This document shows positions 18,594 through 28,902 of a stretch of 64,000 nt of DNA, piece by piece. The stretch spans positions 124,001 through 188,000 of the forward strand of contig JACJYZ010000003.1 in assembly GCA_020635855.1 (NCBI GenBank). The letters run 5' to 3'. The notes under the pieces were generated by a model. The model had not been told where the DNA came from, did not search any database, and saw nothing but the letters and a program-made list of their open reading frames with translations. How positions within the stretch are numbered: position 1 is the stretch's first letter; each line of letters begins with the position of its first letter. The translations under genes and the position numbers were made by a program. Source of the stretch: Flavobacteriales bacterium (GTDB taxonomy: Bacteria > Bacteroidota > Bacteroidia > JACJYZ01).

Positions 18594-18690
18594 TTTTGCC
18601 ACAAAGCCACTAAGACACAAAGATGCACTACGTGCATTCAATAACTATTCTTGGTGAATCTTTGCGCCTTAGTGCCTTAGTGGCATTGAT
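18594..18690. repeat. Inverted 9-mer-arm repeat, copy 1 (empty)
   Basis: The left arm begins TTTTGCCACAAAGCCACT and consists of degenerate 9-base units (CCACAAAGC, CACTAAGAC, ACAAAGATG). The right arm at 18660-18690 is its inverse (GCGCCTTAGTGCCTTAGTGG). A small hairpin ATGCAC-TAC-GTGCAT lies inside. There is no gene between the arms. Confidence 0.75.
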
Positions 18691-18773
18691 TCTTTACCAG
18701 ACTCCATCAAGTCAATTGTTCAGCTTAAGAAAAGGAATGATGTATTTGTTGAGGATAAACTCCCAACCACAAA

Positions 18774-19400
18774 CTATTTCTTCTGATTAAAGAGTCCGCT
18801 GGTTTTGCTTTCAATGCCCTGAATGATCTTACCCAGGTCTTCCTTGTCCTCGGAGAACTTGTTGTCGTCCACATCCACAATGAGCATGTTACCCCTGTCG
18901 TAGGTTGAGATCCATGCCTCGTAGCGTTCATTCAAACGTTTCAGGTAATCCAGGCGGATGGTCTCTTCATAGGGGCGGCCTCGTTTCTGAATCTGGCTCA
19001 CCAGCGTGGGTACCGAAGCGCGGAGATAGATCAGCAGGTCAGGCGGACTGATCAGGCTGTCGATCATGGTGAACAGCTGTGCATAGGTTTCGTAATCGCG
19101 TGTGGTCATCAGCCCCATGGAATGGAGGTTGGGGGCAAAGATGTTTGCATCTTCATAAATGGTACGATCCTGAATTACATCCTTACCGGTTTTCCGAATT
19201 TCCAGCACATTGCTGAAGCGGTTGGTGAGGAAGTAGATCTGGAGGTTGAACGACCAGCGCTGCATGTCGTCATAGAAATTGTTCAGGTAAGGATTCTCAT
19301 CGGCATCCTCGTAATGTGCTTCCCATTTATAGTGCTTGGCAAGCAATGATGTGAGGGTGGTTTTTCCTGATCCGATATTTCCGGCAACGGCAATATGCAT
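18774..19400 (-). CDS. Deoxynucleoside kinase
   Basis: Phosphorylates deoxynucleosides for salvage. The 208 residues carry the P-loop GNIGSGKT at 7-14, the DRTIYED catalytic region (usually DRS), and the lid arginines in QKRGRPYEE. NPYLNNFYDDMQRW matches the substrate-binding helix of the dCK/dGK family. Substrate preference (deoxyadenosine/deoxyguanosine or other) cannot be decided here. The C-terminal stretch after residue 190 is Lys-rich. Confidence 0.9.
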   Translation of the reverse strand: MHIAVAGNIGSGKTTLTSLLAKHYKWEAHYEDADENPYLNNFYDDMQRWSFNLQIYFLTNRFSNVLEIRKTGKDVIQDRTIYEDANIFAPNLHSMGLMTTRDYETYAQLFTMIDSLISPPDLLIYLRASVPTLVSQIQKRGRPYEETIRLDYLKRLNERYEAWISTYDRGNMLIVDVDDNKFSEDKEDLGKIIQGIESKTSGLFNQKK

Positions 19401-19476
19401 AGCTTAAAAATTTGCGTTCCAAGGTACGAAATATCTCCCAGTCGGTCCGCCTGTTTTCCTCAAATAAACAGGCATT

Positions 19477-20292
19477 TCAGGGGTTCTTTTTTTGGATGGA
19501 GAATACCTCGATACGGGCTTCTGTGCGCACAAGTACAAAGTGGTCACACGCACTAAAACCGAGCGGGTGCTCAACAGGGATTTTCAGGGTGAAATGCTGA
19601 TGTTGGCGGATGTCGAACATATGGAGTATGTTCCCTGTCATGTACATGATCTTATCATCCACCACCTGGAAGTGACTGATCGGTCCTGTGGGCAGAGTTT
19701 CCACGTAGGTTCCCAGGTTGTCGAAGATCATAATGCCGGAAGTTCTTTCGCCGGCGCAGAGATACAGGGAGCCCTGGCTGACCTGGTAAATGTCGGGGTT
19801 GTGGTTCAGGATCTGAGATAAGTTCGGACTGCGGTGTGTTTCCCTGCCGCCGGCATCCAAGCGGATCAACTGAAGTTTGTTCCGGTCGTAGATCCACAGG
19901 CCGTTGTTGAAGGAGCTGCATGCCCATTGGGCCGCCGGATACCCGATCTCATCCAGCGAGATGGGTGTTCCTTGTGCCGACAGTTGCCGGTCGAGGTATT
20001 GGATCTGTGAAAAATTACCGAAGTACAGCATCGGCTTCAGCGGGTTAGAAACATCCACAAACGTGGGGTGGCCGGCATTCTTCAGGCTGTAGTTCACTAC
20101 CTGATGGGGATAGTCCATCGGCCATCTCAGCAACTGATCGCCCTTCACCAGGTACACGTTGCAGGTTTCATCGGCGTACAGTTGTTCCCCCTGCAGGGGC
20201 CATTGCCGGTCGGGTGTTGCCACATAGGAAATGGAATCGCCGGGGAGCACCGTGTTCAGTTGCAGCCATGCGAAAAGGATGAAATTCAGCAT
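19477..20292 (-). CDS. Hypothetical exported protein, beta-propeller-like
   Basis: I do not recognise a named family. The 271 residues begin with a short hydrophobic stretch (MLNFILFAWLQLNTVLPG) that may be a signal peptide. The rest is a series of short strand-loop units with aromatic and Asp residues (LYFGNFSQIQYLDRQL, GLWIYDRNKLQLIRLD, GIMIFDNLGTYVETL, ILHMFDIRQHQHFTL), as in a six-bladed propeller. It starts 3 nt after the GH3-like gene on the same strand, so the two are probably co-transcribed. Confidence 0.7.
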   Translation of the reverse strand: MLNFILFAWLQLNTVLPGDSISYVATPDRQWPLQGEQLYADETCNVYLVKGDQLLRWPMDYPHQVVNYSLKNAGHPTFVDVSNPLKPMLYFGNFSQIQYLDRQLSAQGTPISLDEIGYPAAQWACSSFNNGLWIYDRNKLQLIRLDAGGRETHRSPNLSQILNHNPDIYQVSQGSLYLCAGERTSGIMIFDNLGTYVETLPTGPISHFQVVDDKIMYMTGNILHMFDIRQHQHFTLKIPVEHPLGFSACDHFVLVRTEARIEVFSIQKKNP

Positions 20293-20295
20293 AGG

Positions 20296-21828
20296 CTATG
20301 CGGTGTTTCGCAGTTCTTTGTATCCCGGCATGGAGGTGATCTCATCGATGATCTTGCGGTCATTCGACAGGCGGGGAACCTTGTGTTGCCCACCCAACTT
20401 TCCTTTCATCTTCAACCACTCGTAAAAGGTGCCTTGTGGCAGGGAACGGATGATCGGCCTGCCGAGTGCCATGTCGGCATAGCGTTTGGCTTCGTAGTCG
20501 GAGTTCAGTGTTTTCAATGCGTTGTCGAACACTTCCATGAAATAGTCAAGGCTTTCCGGGACTGTTACAAACTCGATGAGCCATTCATGCCGGCCTTTGG
20601 AGCCGTCCAGCATATAAACGGGCCCGGCGGTATATTCTGAGATTTCGCACTTTGTTTTTTCAGTGGCGATGGCCAGGGCCTTTTCCGCATTGTCAATGAT
20701 CAGCTCTTCGCCGAAAGCATTGATAAAGTTCTTTGTTCTGCCGGTGATCCGGATGCGGTAGGGCGACAGGGATGTGAACGCAATGGTGTCGCCGACCAGG
20801 TATCGGCAGAGTCCGCCGTTGGTGGTGATCAGAGGTGCATAGTTGGTACCGGTGGTTACCTCATGCAAGCTGAGTGCTTTCGGGGAATCCGACCCGAGCT
20901 GGTCCAACGGGAGGAACTCGTAGTAGATACCATAGTCGAGCATCAGCAACAACTCATCACTGTTGGCCTGGTCCTGGATGCCGAAGAAACCTTCCGATGC
21001 GTTGTAGGTTTCCATGTACTGCATGGGGCCGCTGATCAGCGTTTCGAATTGTTTCCGGTAGGGACCGAAGTTAACGCCGCCGTGGAAGAACACCTCCAGG
21101 TTGGGCCACACGTCTTTCAAATCGTTTTTCCCTGAAATCTCAAGGATGCGCCGGATCAAAACCAGTGTCCATGAAGGAACACCCGAAATGCTGGTTACAT
21201 TTTCAGGCAACACGGCCCGGGCCATCTTCTCGATCTTGGTTTCCCATTTGTCCATCAGGGCGATGTCTTTGCCGGGGATCCGCGAGAACTCGGCCCAGAA
21301 AGGCAGGTTTTGGATGATGATGGCTGACAGGTCGCCGTAAAACGATTCGTTGCTGAACTGGTTGATGGTATGGCTGCCGCCCAGCGCAAGGGATTTGCCG
21401 GTGAACAACCTTGGGTCGGGGTTTTGGTGGAAGTAGAGTGACAGCATGTCTTTGCCTCCTTTGAAGTGACATTCTTCCAGAGACTCGGTGCTGACGGGGA
21501 TGAACTTACTTTTGTCCTGTGTGGTTCCCGAAGACTTGGCGAACCATTTGATCTCCGATGGCCACAGCACCTGTTGCTGTCCGCGCATGATCCGCTGGAT
21601 ATAAGGCTTCAGGCTCTCATAGTCCTGCACCGGTACGTTGGCCCGGAAATCCTCCACCGATTTGATTGAATCGTAGCCATGAGCCTTTCCCCATTCGGTT
21701 GGTGCCACGGCGCTGATCAGTTTGCGGAACCATTCGGCCTGCACCTCGTGCGGGTATTTCATGAACAGCTCGATCTGGTGGATCCGCTTTTTCATGAGCC
21801 AGGAGATGAAGGAATTGATCAGCGCCAT
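20296..21828 (-). CDS. GH3 auxin-responsive promoter family protein (acyl-adenylate/amide synthetase fold)
   Basis: 510 residues of the GH3 family, ANL-type enzymes that in plants join amino acids to jasmonate or auxin through an acyl-adenylate. The phosphate-binding loop is FAKSSGTTQDKSKFIP (about residues 97-112). Other conserved segments are YNASEGFFGIQDQ, VTTGTNYAPLITTNGGLCRY and RTKNFINAFGEELI. Bacterial members are common in Bacteroidota but their substrates are unknown to me. The upstream 54 bp hold TATATTTA on the minus strand as a weak -7 box. Confidence 0.88.
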   Translation of the reverse strand: MALINSFISWLMKKRIHQIELFMKYPHEVQAEWFRKLISAVAPTEWGKAHGYDSIKSVEDFRANVPVQDYESLKPYIQRIMRGQQQVLWPSEIKWFAKSSGTTQDKSKFIPVSTESLEECHFKGGKDMLSLYFHQNPDPRLFTGKSLALGGSHTINQFSNESFYGDLSAIIIQNLPFWAEFSRIPGKDIALMDKWETKIEKMARAVLPENVTSISGVPSWTLVLIRRILEISGKNDLKDVWPNLEVFFHGGVNFGPYRKQFETLISGPMQYMETYNASEGFFGIQDQANSDELLLMLDYGIYYEFLPLDQLGSDSPKALSLHEVTTGTNYAPLITTNGGLCRYLVGDTIAFTSLSPYRIRITGRTKNFINAFGEELIIDNAEKALAIATEKTKCEISEYTAGPVYMLDGSKGRHEWLIEFVTVPESLDYFMEVFDNALKTLNSDYEAKRYADMALGRPIIRSLPQGTFYEWLKMKGKLGGQHKVPRLSNDRKIIDEITSMPGYKELRNTA

Positions 21829-21882
21829 TGGGTGTTCGCGTTGGGTGTTTGTAAATATAGCGAACTTGGTGTATACCGGATG

Positions 21883-23535
21883 TCAGGCTTTGCCGGCCGT
21901 TTGATTTTTTCCCGCAAAATGTCGTGCCACCGTTTCCGCATCCAGGGTGTTGAAGGTAGCGGCCCTGAGCAAACCTCCCTTGCGGGCGGCCAGGCTGCCG
22001 AAGTGTACGTCCTTCAATCCGTCCATGGCATGGGCATCCGGGTTAACAGAGATCATCACGCCTGCTTCCATGCACGCGGGGATCCATCGCCAGTCGATGT
22101 CGAGGCGGTACGGATGGGCGTTCAGTTCGATCACCACATTGTGTTCTGCGCAGGCACGGATGATGGTCTCATGATCCACAGGATATCCTGCCCTGGAAAG
22201 CAGCAGGCGTCCGGTCATGTGTCCGAGAATGGTGGTATGCGGGTTACAAATGGCGGTGAGCAGGCGCCGGGTGGCCTTCTCCTTATCCATCTGTAATTGC
22301 GAATGCACAGAAGCTACGATGAAGTCGAAAGACGACAACACATGATCATCATAATCCAGGCTGCCGTCGTTGAGAATGTCGGATTCGATTCCCTTGAATA
22401 TTTTGAATGGCGCGAGTTGTTCGTTCAGCCGGTCGATCTCCTCATGTTGTTGCCGGATGCGATCCGGTTTGAGTCCGTTCGCATAAAAAGCCGATTGCGA
22501 GTGGTCGCTGATTCCGATGTATTCATACCCCATGTCCCTACACCGCGTGGCCATTTCGGTAAGTGTATGCAAACCGTCGCTGTAGGTGGTGTGTACGTGG
22601 AGAATACCTTTGAGGTCTTTTTCGGAAAGGACATCGGTTTCTGCAGGTGGAACTTCCGGGTTGAGGTCGCGGATCTCCGGGATGAAATAGGGGGCCCCGG
22701 CGGCTTCATAAACAACCCTTTCCGATTCAAGGGTTTCCGCAGGTTGAAACCGATCGGCGTGTGCGGCAGGGCCTGTGGTCAGGAACAGGTCGCGGTACCA
22801 GTGCGCTTCTGACGCAACATAGATGTGAATGGGTACGCCGTTCTTTTCTGCGAGGATGGGGTTTTCTGTGGCGTTCACCATCATCAGGGATCCCAGTTCC
22901 ACAATCAGCTGATGCGGATCCGGGGCAATCACCAGCAGGCTGATTTCTTCCAGTATCTCACAACAGCGTCGTATGGCACCGGTGAGGGATGCGCGTTTGA
23001 CGGAAGACAAAGCGCTCATCTGTTCTACCAATTGTGTGGCCATGCTTTCCAGCGATGCATAGTGAAATTTGCCCTGACTGGCCTGCATGAACTCAATGCT
23101 GTTCAGAACGGCCGATTGCGTTTTTTCACCAAATCCTTTTGCATGTGCCAGCCGGTTTTCATGACAGGCATAGTAGAGTTCGCCCACCGACTCGATGCCC
23201 ATGTCTTTCCATATCGTGCGTACTTTCTTGGGCCCGAGCCCTTTGATTTCCATGATGTCCAGTACGCCTGCAGGGGTGGCTTCCAAAAGTTTCATCAGGG
23301 CCGGAATCGGTTTCCCGTCCAGCAGCAGGCTGATCTTTTCCTGGATGGCGGGACCGATGCCATCCAGCTTTGCGATATCGTCGGGTAGGAGGGATGCCAG
23401 TGGCCTTTCCAGTCGTTCGATGCGGAAGGCGGCATTTGCATAGGATTTGCCCTTGAACGGGTTTTCTCCGTGCAGGTCCGACAACTTTCCCAGGAGATGG
23501 AAGTGTCGGGCGATTTCTTTATTTGAAATAGTCAA
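21883..23535 (-). CDS. PolX-like protein: HhH and PHP domains with degenerate polymerase active site
   Basis: 550 residues with the layout of bacterial family X DNA polymerase. The N-terminal helix-hairpin-helix region has LDGIGPAIQEKI and IKGLGPKKVRTIW. The palm segment at 186-199 reads GAIRRCCEILEEIS where active enzymes have GSxRRGxExxGDID, so the two metal-binding aspartates are replaced by Glu197 and Ser199. The C-terminal PHP domain (from about residue 308) looks intact: HVHTTYSDG (His313, His315), GISDHS, KGIESDIL, ASVHS, ELNAHPYRLD and NPDAH. It may therefore act as a PHP nuclease or phosphatase without polymerase activity. Confidence 0.88.
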   Translation of the reverse strand: MTISNKEIARHFHLLGKLSDLHGENPFKGKSYANAAFRIERLERPLASLLPDDIAKLDGIGPAIQEKISLLLDGKPIPALMKLLEATPAGVLDIMEIKGLGPKKVRTIWKDMGIESVGELYYACHENRLAHAKGFGEKTQSAVLNSIEFMQASQGKFHYASLESMATQLVEQMSALSSVKRASLTGAIRRCCEILEEISLLVIAPDPHQLIVELGSLMMVNATENPILAEKNGVPIHIYVASEAHWYRDLFLTTGPAAHADRFQPAETLESERVVYEAAGAPYFIPEIRDLNPEVPPAETDVLSEKDLKGILHVHTTYSDGLHTLTEMATRCRDMGYEYIGISDHSQSAFYANGLKPDRIRQQHEEIDRLNEQLAPFKIFKGIESDILNDGSLDYDDHVLSSFDFIVASVHSQLQMDKEKATRRLLTAICNPHTTILGHMTGRLLLSRAGYPVDHETIIRACAEHNVVIELNAHPYRLDIDWRWIPACMEAGVMISVNPDAHAMDGLKDVHFGSLAARKGGLLRAATFNTLDAETVARHFAGKNQTAGKA

Positions 23536-23542
23536 AAGTTTG

Positions 23543-23622
23543 TCGTTTCTGGTTTCTGGTTTGTAGTTGGTTCATCGTTCGGCTCGGCGGGATCAACCAC
23601 AAACTACAAACCACAAACTCAT
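23543..23622. repeat. Inverted GTTTGTGGTTTGTAG-type repeat
   Basis: The left arm (about 23545-23573) is made of GTTTCTG and GTTTGTAG units. The right arm (23591-23620) is the inverse, with AACCACAAACTACAAACC. It fills the gap between sppA and the PolX-like gene. Confidence 0.7.
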
Positions 23623-25394
23623 TGAACTCTTAAGGTGTATGGCATCATCGCTTGCGGTCCCCGGGCTTGCTGCAGCCATTTCAGGGTGTGCATATAAGGT
23701 GCAACCGGTCCCAGTTCTTCCTGTACTTTTTCGGCAACCATATCATCCGGAAGGTCACCCAGTATGGTTTCCAACAGGTTTTTCTGACGGGGCAGATCCA
23801 GCAAACGGTAGTTCTCCACCTTGGCCATGCCGGCTGCGATCTCAATGGCTGTTTCCAATCCGCCCGTAACATCCACCAATCCGATTTTCCTTGCATCCGT
23901 TCCGCTCCATACACGTCCCTGGCCGATGGAATCCACCAGCGATTTCGGAATGCCACGTCCGTCGGATACCTTGGTGATGAAGTCGTCATAAATGGATTCG
24001 ATCATGTCCATGATGGCTTTTTCCTCCTGTGCATACAGTGGGCGTGCCAGGTTTCCAAAATCGGAGTAGCGGTTGGTTTTAACCGTATCGAAATTGATTC
24101 CGAGTTTTTCTTCCAGCAGTGTCTCAAAGTTGGGCAGGATGCCGAACACACCGATGGAACCGGTAATGGTGCTGGGGCCGGCCACAATGGTATCGGCGGC
24201 ACATGAAATGTAGTATCCGCCGGAAGCGGCCACATCGCCCATGGATATCACCACGGGTTTCTGCATCCGGGCGAGGGTCATTTCACGCCAGATCACATCT
24301 GAGGCCATGGCGCTTCCGCCGGGTGAGTTTACACGCACCACAATGGCTTTGATCAGTTTGTTGTTGCGTGCGTCACGAATGGTCTTTGCGATCTTGTCGG
24401 AACCCATGGTTTCTTCGTCGGCATCGTTGCCGCTCTCAATGGTTCCGGTAGCATAGATCACGGCAATGGCATCTTTGGAATAACTTTTCTCCGGCCGTTT
24501 GGAATGGGCATATTTTTTCAGGGATAACAGGGGCAGTTTCGCTTCAGCTTCCAGTCCGCATTTTTCCCGCAGGATGTCAAGAACTTCATCTTCATAAAGC
24601 ACATCATCTACCAGTTCCAGTCTCATGGCGTCATCCGGTGTTCGGATCAGGAGTGAATCCGCGATGTCGTTCAGCTTTGCAGTGGGTACGTCGCGACTGA
24701 GTGAAATGTCATTCACAATATGGTCCCAGATGGTGTGGATGAGGGTGTAGCTCTGCTCACGGCTGGCCGGACTCATGCTATCCAGTTCAAAGGGTTCCAC
24801 TGCGCTCTTGAATTTTCCATGTCGCATCACCTGCATTTTTACGCCCAGTTTTTCCAATGCATGCTGATAAAACGTGACCTGTGCGCTGAGGCCTTTGAAT
24901 TCCATGATGCCTGCCGGGTTCAGGTAGATCTCGTTCGAAACCGAGGCGAGGTAGTAGGATAGCTGTGTATATACCTCGGCATAGCTGATGATGAACTTGC
25001 CGGTGGACTTGAAGTTGATGAGCGCATCCCGGAGCTCTTCCACGGTGGCGAGGCCTGCCTGCAGCATGGAGAGATCCAGGTAGATCCCTTTGATGTGTTC
25101 ATCCTGGGCCGCATCATTGATCAGCCTCAGGGATTCGGCCATGCCGGGTGATTCCCATTGGTCCACATCCTTCCAGTTCAGGTTGGGGAAGGGGTCGTAT
25201 GTGGTGCGGTCGTAAATGGGTTGACTGAAGGTCAGGTGCAGGATGCTGCCATCCTCAACAGCCGAAGCTTCCTGTTTTCCGCTGAGTAGTTTGGTGACAC
25301 CGGCAAAAAAGCCGATGGTGATGAAGAACATGACAATGCCGGCAATGATAAACCCGAGGGCGGAGGCCAGCGTGAATTTCAGGAACTGTTTCAT
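23619..25394 (-). CDS. sppA: Signal peptide peptidase SppA, 67K type
   Basis: Membrane-anchored Ser/Lys peptidase that cuts up signal peptides. 591 residues with one N-terminal membrane segment (about 10-35) and two tandem SppA/ClpP-like domains. The catalytic Lys196 is in GKFKSAVEPF of the first domain and the nucleophile Ser391 in GDVAASGGYYIS of the second, as in E. coli. The oxyanion stretch NSPGGSAMASD is present. The last codons lie next to the inverted repeat that separates it from the PolX-like gene. Confidence 0.93.
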   Translation of the reverse strand: MKQFLKFTLASALGFIIAGIVMFFITIGFFAGVTKLLSGKQEASAVEDGSILHLTFSQPIYDRTTYDPFPNLNWKDVDQWESPGMAESLRLINDAAQDEHIKGIYLDLSMLQAGLATVEELRDALINFKSTGKFIISYAEVYTQLSYYLASVSNEIYLNPAGIMEFKGLSAQVTFYQHALEKLGVKMQVMRHGKFKSAVEPFELDSMSPASREQSYTLIHTIWDHIVNDISLSRDVPTAKLNDIADSLLIRTPDDAMRLELVDDVLYEDEVLDILREKCGLEAEAKLPLLSLKKYAHSKRPEKSYSKDAIAVIYATGTIESGNDADEETMGSDKIAKTIRDARNNKLIKAIVVRVNSPGGSAMASDVIWREMTLARMQKPVVISMGDVAASGGYYISCAADTIVAGPSTITGSIGVFGILPNFETLLEEKLGINFDTVKTNRYSDFGNLARPLYAQEEKAIMDMIESIYDDFITKVSDGRGIPKSLVDSIGQGRVWSGTDARKIGLVDVTGGLETAIEIAAGMAKVENYRLLDLPRQKNLLETILGDLPDDMVAEKVQEELGPVAPYMHTLKWLQQARGPQAMMPYTLRVQ

Positions 25395-25529
25395 TTTTGC
25401 TTATTTCCGATTTCCTTGCACCCTGTGAATGGTTGAAACAGGCATGCCTGGCACAATATTAGTGAATTAACAAGGAATCCGTAGGGTGGGGCGATATTTA
25501 ATGATGCGTTCCTGCATCCCCGGAACGCT

Positions 25530-25537
25530 TATCTTTA
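25530..25537 (+). promoter_or_regulatory. -7 box four bases before the lptF/G start
   Basis: TATCTTTA (TAnnTTTG with one change) ends 4 nt before the GTG at 25542. Transcription would begin at or next to the start codon, which predicts a leaderless mRNA. Confidence 0.5.
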
Positions 25538-25541
25538 CCGC

Positions 25542-26618
25542 GTGAAGATCCTCGATCTATACATCATCCGGAAGTTTCTCGGAACTTTCTTTTTCACGAT
25601 CACACTCATTATCATGGTGTCGGTGGTGTTCGACTTTTCCGAAAAGGTGGATGACTTTATCGAAAAGCAAGCACCCTTGCGGGCCATTATGTTCGACTAT
25701 TACCTGAATTTCATTCCTTACTTCGCCAACCTGTTCAGTCCCCTGTTCATCTTTATCGCCGTTATCTTCTTTACATCCCGGATGGCGTCCAATACGGAGA
25801 TCGTGGCCATCCTGAGCAGTGGCGTGGGCTTTCCCAGGTTGTTGCGACCCTATATGTTGTCTGCGTTGGTGCTGGCTTCCACTTCCTTTGTATTGAACAA
25901 CTGGGTGATTCCTCCCGCCAATGCGAAGCGACTGGCATTCGAGGATATATACATCCATGATCCGTTTTATTTCAGCGGAAAAAACATCCACAGGCAGATA
26001 TCTCCGGGCACGTTCATCTACTTTGAGAGCTACAACGCCCAGGTAGACATCGGCCACAGGTTCACCCTGGAGAAGATCGAGCATGAACAACTTACATTCA
26101 AGTTGTCGGGCGATTTTGCCAGGTGGGATACCACACGAAACCTGTGGACTGTAGAGAACTTCCGTGAACATATCTTCGATGGCACACATGAGACGTTGCG
26201 GGAGGGGTCCCGGCTGGATACGGTATTCGATTTTTTCCCGGGCGACTTCAAAATGCGCGATAACAATGTGGAAACAATGGACTACGGGGCGTTGAACAGC
26301 TTCATCAATGAGGAGAAGATGCGCGGATCATCCAAGGTGGAGATTTATGAGGTGGAGAAATACAAGCGCATGGTGTTCCCGTTCGCTACCTTCATTCTCA
26401 CCGCCCTTGCCGTGGCTTTGGCAAGCAGAAAAGTAAGGGGAGGGATCGGACTTCACATCGGATTGGGTATGCTGATCGGCTTCACCTACATTTTATTCAT
26501 GCAGGTGTTCACTACGTTTGCCATCCAGGGGGGCATCCCGCCCATGATCGCAGTTTGGATTCCGAATGTGATTTATGGCTTGCTGGCGCTGACGCTGCTG
26601 CGCCTCGCACCCAAGTAA
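25542..26618 (+). CDS. LptF/LptG family permease
   Basis: Inner-membrane subunit of the LptB2FG machine that lifts lipopolysaccharide into the Lpt bridge. 358 residues: a membrane bundle at 1-135, a periplasmic beta-jellyroll at about 140-265, and three more membrane segments at 270-358 (ILTALAVALASRKVRGGIG). It begins with GTG. Whether it is LptF or LptG cannot be decided; Bacteroidota genomes usually have both at separate loci. It is convergent with purL, 14 nt between stops. Confidence 0.88.
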   Translation: MKILDLYIIRKFLGTFFFTITLIIMVSVVFDFSEKVDDFIEKQAPLRAIMFDYYLNFIPYFANLFSPLFIFIAVIFFTSRMASNTEIVAILSSGVGFPRLLRPYMLSALVLASTSFVLNNWVIPPANAKRLAFEDIYIHDPFYFSGKNIHRQISPGTFIYFESYNAQVDIGHRFTLEKIEHEQLTFKLSGDFARWDTTRNLWTVENFREHIFDGTHETLREGSRLDTVFDFFPGDFKMRDNNVETMDYGALNSFINEEKMRGSSKVEIYEVEKYKRMVFPFATFILTALAVALASRKVRGGIGLHIGLGMLIGFTYILFMQVFTTFAIQGGIPPMIAVWIPNVIYGLLALTLLRLAPK

Positions 26619-26632
26619 ATACCCGTTTTGGA

Positions 26633-28870
26633 TCAGGAAAGACGTTTCTCCAGGGCCGTATCGTACTGCTCGCGAAGGTCCTTAACCTGTCCGTAAGAAG
26701 TACCGTCGATCACCAGGTCGGAGCCTTTCACAACACCCAGTTTGCGTACCGGGATACCGGCCGACTGACATGCCTTCATCAGTTCTTCTTCCTTCTCGGG
26801 AGATACGGAAACCACCACGCGGCTTTGTGCTTCACCGAAGAGGTAGGCATCTTTCCGGAAGGCAGGATCGGTGGTTACATCAAACCCGAGGGACTTCACC
26901 ATGGAAGCTTCCGCCAGTGTGATGAACAGGCCGCCGTCGGAACAATCGTGCGCCGAGCGAACGAGTCCTTTGCGGATCATGTCCAGCAGTCCTTTCTGAA
27001 GTGCATGCTCCTTGTCGAGATCAAAGTGGGGTGCGGGTGACAGTTTTACCTTGTGCCATGCATACAGGTATTCGGAACAATTGATATCGTTCACGGCTTC
27101 ACCCAGCAGGCAGATCACATCTCCTTCGGCCTGGAACCCAAGCGGTGTTTGGTGTTTTTTGCTTTTCACAATACCCATCATGCCGATGGTGGGGGTAGGG
27201 AACACAGCTTCCACTTTACCTCCGCGGTTGCTTTGGTTGTAGAAGCTCACGTTGCCGCCGGTCACCGGGGTCTCGAATTTCTCACAGGCTTTTCCCATGC
27301 CTTTGATGGCACCTACGAACTGCCAGTATACCTCGGGTACGTAGGGGTTGCCAAAGTTGAGGCAGTTGGTGATGGCACTGGGTTCGCCGCCCGAGCATAC
27401 GATGTTACGGGCTGCTTCAGCCACGGCGATGGCGCATCCGGTTTCGGGGTCAGCGTATACGTACCTGCTGTTGCAATCCACAGTTAATGCCAGCGCCTTG
27501 TCGTGTCCTTTTAGGTTGACCACGGCGGCATCAGACGGATTGTTGGTGCTCATGTTCACGGTGCCCACCATGCTATCGTACTGGCGGTACACCATGCGGC
27601 GTGAAGCGATGTTGGGGTGTTGCAGGAGGAAGGAAGCCACAGCCTTCAGGTCAGTGGGTTCTTCGATCTGATCGATATGGAATTTCTTGCTTTCAGCGAA
27701 GTAGGCTGGTTCGCGGTATTCCCTTTGGTATACAGGGGCGCCACCACCGAGCACGAGGTCTTCGGCTGGCACGTCGGCTACCAGTTCTCCATCCATGTAG
27801 TATTTGAGGCGGCCGTCTCCGGTCACTTCACCAATCGGTGTGCAATTCAGGTCCCACTTGTCGAATACAGCCTGAACCTTGTCTTCCATGCCTTTTTTTA
27901 CCACGATCAGCATGCGTTCCTGTGATTCGGAGAGCAGGATTTCGAAGGGTTTCATGTGGGCCTGGCGGGTAGGCACCTTGTCGAGATGGATGACCATGCC
28001 GTGTTCGCCTTTGGCCGACATTTCGGAAGTGGAGCAGGTGATGCCGGCTGCACCCATGTCTTGCATACCCACAACGCCGCCGGTTTGGATCACTTCCAGG
28101 CTGGCTTCCAGCAACAGTTTTTCCTGGAAGGGATCGCCGACCTGAACGGCAGGAATTTTTTCGGTGGATGCTTCGGTGATGTCTTCGGAGGCGAAGGTGG
28201 CGCCGTGGATGCCGTCTTTACCGGTTGCGGAACCCACGATGAATACGGGGTTACCCACACCTTCGGAGATGGCCGATACGGTGTTGTTCACTTCCACGAT
28301 ACCGGCCGACATGGCATTCACGAGGGGGTTGGTGTTGTAGCAATCGTCGAAATACACTTCACCGGCCACGGTTGGAATACCGAAGGAATTGCCATAATCT
28401 CCGATGCCTTTCACCACGCCTTTCACCAGCCACTTGGTGCGGTCGAGGTCGGGGTTTCCGAAACGCAGGGAGTTCAGCTGGGCAATGGGGCGTGCGCCCA
28501 TGGTGAAAATATCGCGGTTGATACCGCCTACGCCTGTGGCTGCACCCTGGTAGGGTTCAATGGCGGAGGGGTGGTTGTGGGATTCGATTTTGAACGCGCA
28601 TGCAAGTCCGTCGCCGATGTCCACCAACCCGGCATTTTCTTCTCCCGCTTCGGCCAGCATATGCGGACCTGATTTGGGTAGCGTCTTCAGCCAAACGATG
28701 GAATTCTTGTAGGAACAGTGTTCCGACCACATCACCGAGAAAATGCTCAGTTCGGTGAAATTGGGTTCGCGTCCGAGGATTTCACGGATGCGTTCGTATT
28801 CTTCTTCAAGAAGGCCCAGTTTCTTGGCGATGTCCAATCCGGCCTCTGCTTTCTCGGTGGTGTTTTCCAT
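26633..28870 (-). CDS. purL: Phosphoribosylformylglycinamidine synthase subunit PurL
   Basis: ATP-dependent amidation of FGAR to FGAM in purine synthesis. 745 residues from the ATG at 28868-28870 ([19 protein letters not shown]), the small form that works with separate PurS and PurQ. Landmarks are [52 protein letters not shown] and the second half with [15 protein letters not shown] and [12 protein letters not shown] segments. The open frame extends 44 codons upstream into the repeat arm, without family support. A -7 box TACCTTTG (minus strand, 28888-28895) stands 17 nt upstream of this start. Confidence 0.94.
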   Translation of the reverse strand: MENTTEKAEAGLDIAKKLGLLEEEYERIREILGREPNFTELSIFSVMWSEHCSYKNSIVWLKTLPKSGPHMLAEAGEENAGLVDIGDGLACAFKIESHNHPSAIEPYQGAATGVGGINRDIFTMGARPIAQLNSLRFGNPDLDRTKWLVKGVVKGIGDYGNSFGIPTVAGEVYFDDCYNTNPLVNAMSAGIVEVNNTVSAISEGVGNPVFIVGSATGKDGIHGATFASEDITEASTEKIPAVQVGDPFQEKLLLEASLEVIQTGGVVGMQDMGAAGITCSTSEMSAKGEHGMVIHLDKVPTRQAHMKPFEILLSESQERMLIVVKKGMEDKVQAVFDKWDLNCTPIGEVTGDGRLKYYMDGELVADVPAEDLVLGGGAPVYQREYREPAYFAESKKFHIDQIEEPTDLKAVASFLLQHPNIASRRMVYRQYDSMVGTVNMSTNNPSDAAVVNLKGHDKALALTVDCNSRYVYADPETGCAIAVAEAARNIVCSGGEPSAITNCLNFGNPYVPEVYWQFVGAIKGMGKACEKFETPVTGGNVSFYNQSNRGGKVEAVFPTPTIGMMGIVKSKKHQTPLGFQAEGDVICLLGEAVNDINCSEYLYAWHKVKLSPAPHFDLDKEHALQKGLLDMIRKGLVRSAHDCSDGGLFITLAEASMVKSLGFDVTTDPAFRKDAYLFGEAQSRVVVSVSPEKEEELMKACQSAGIPVRKLGVVKGSDLVIDGTSYGQVKDLREQYDTALEKRLS

Positions 28871-28887
28871 GGTCTTGAAATGAGTGG

Positions 28888-28895
28888 CAAAGGTA
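28888..28895 (-). promoter_or_regulatory. -7 box for purL
   Basis: TACCTTTG on the minus strand matches TAnnTTTG. It fixes the purL start downstream of the repeat arm. Confidence 0.6.
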
Positions 28896-28902
28896 AGGAA
28901 TA

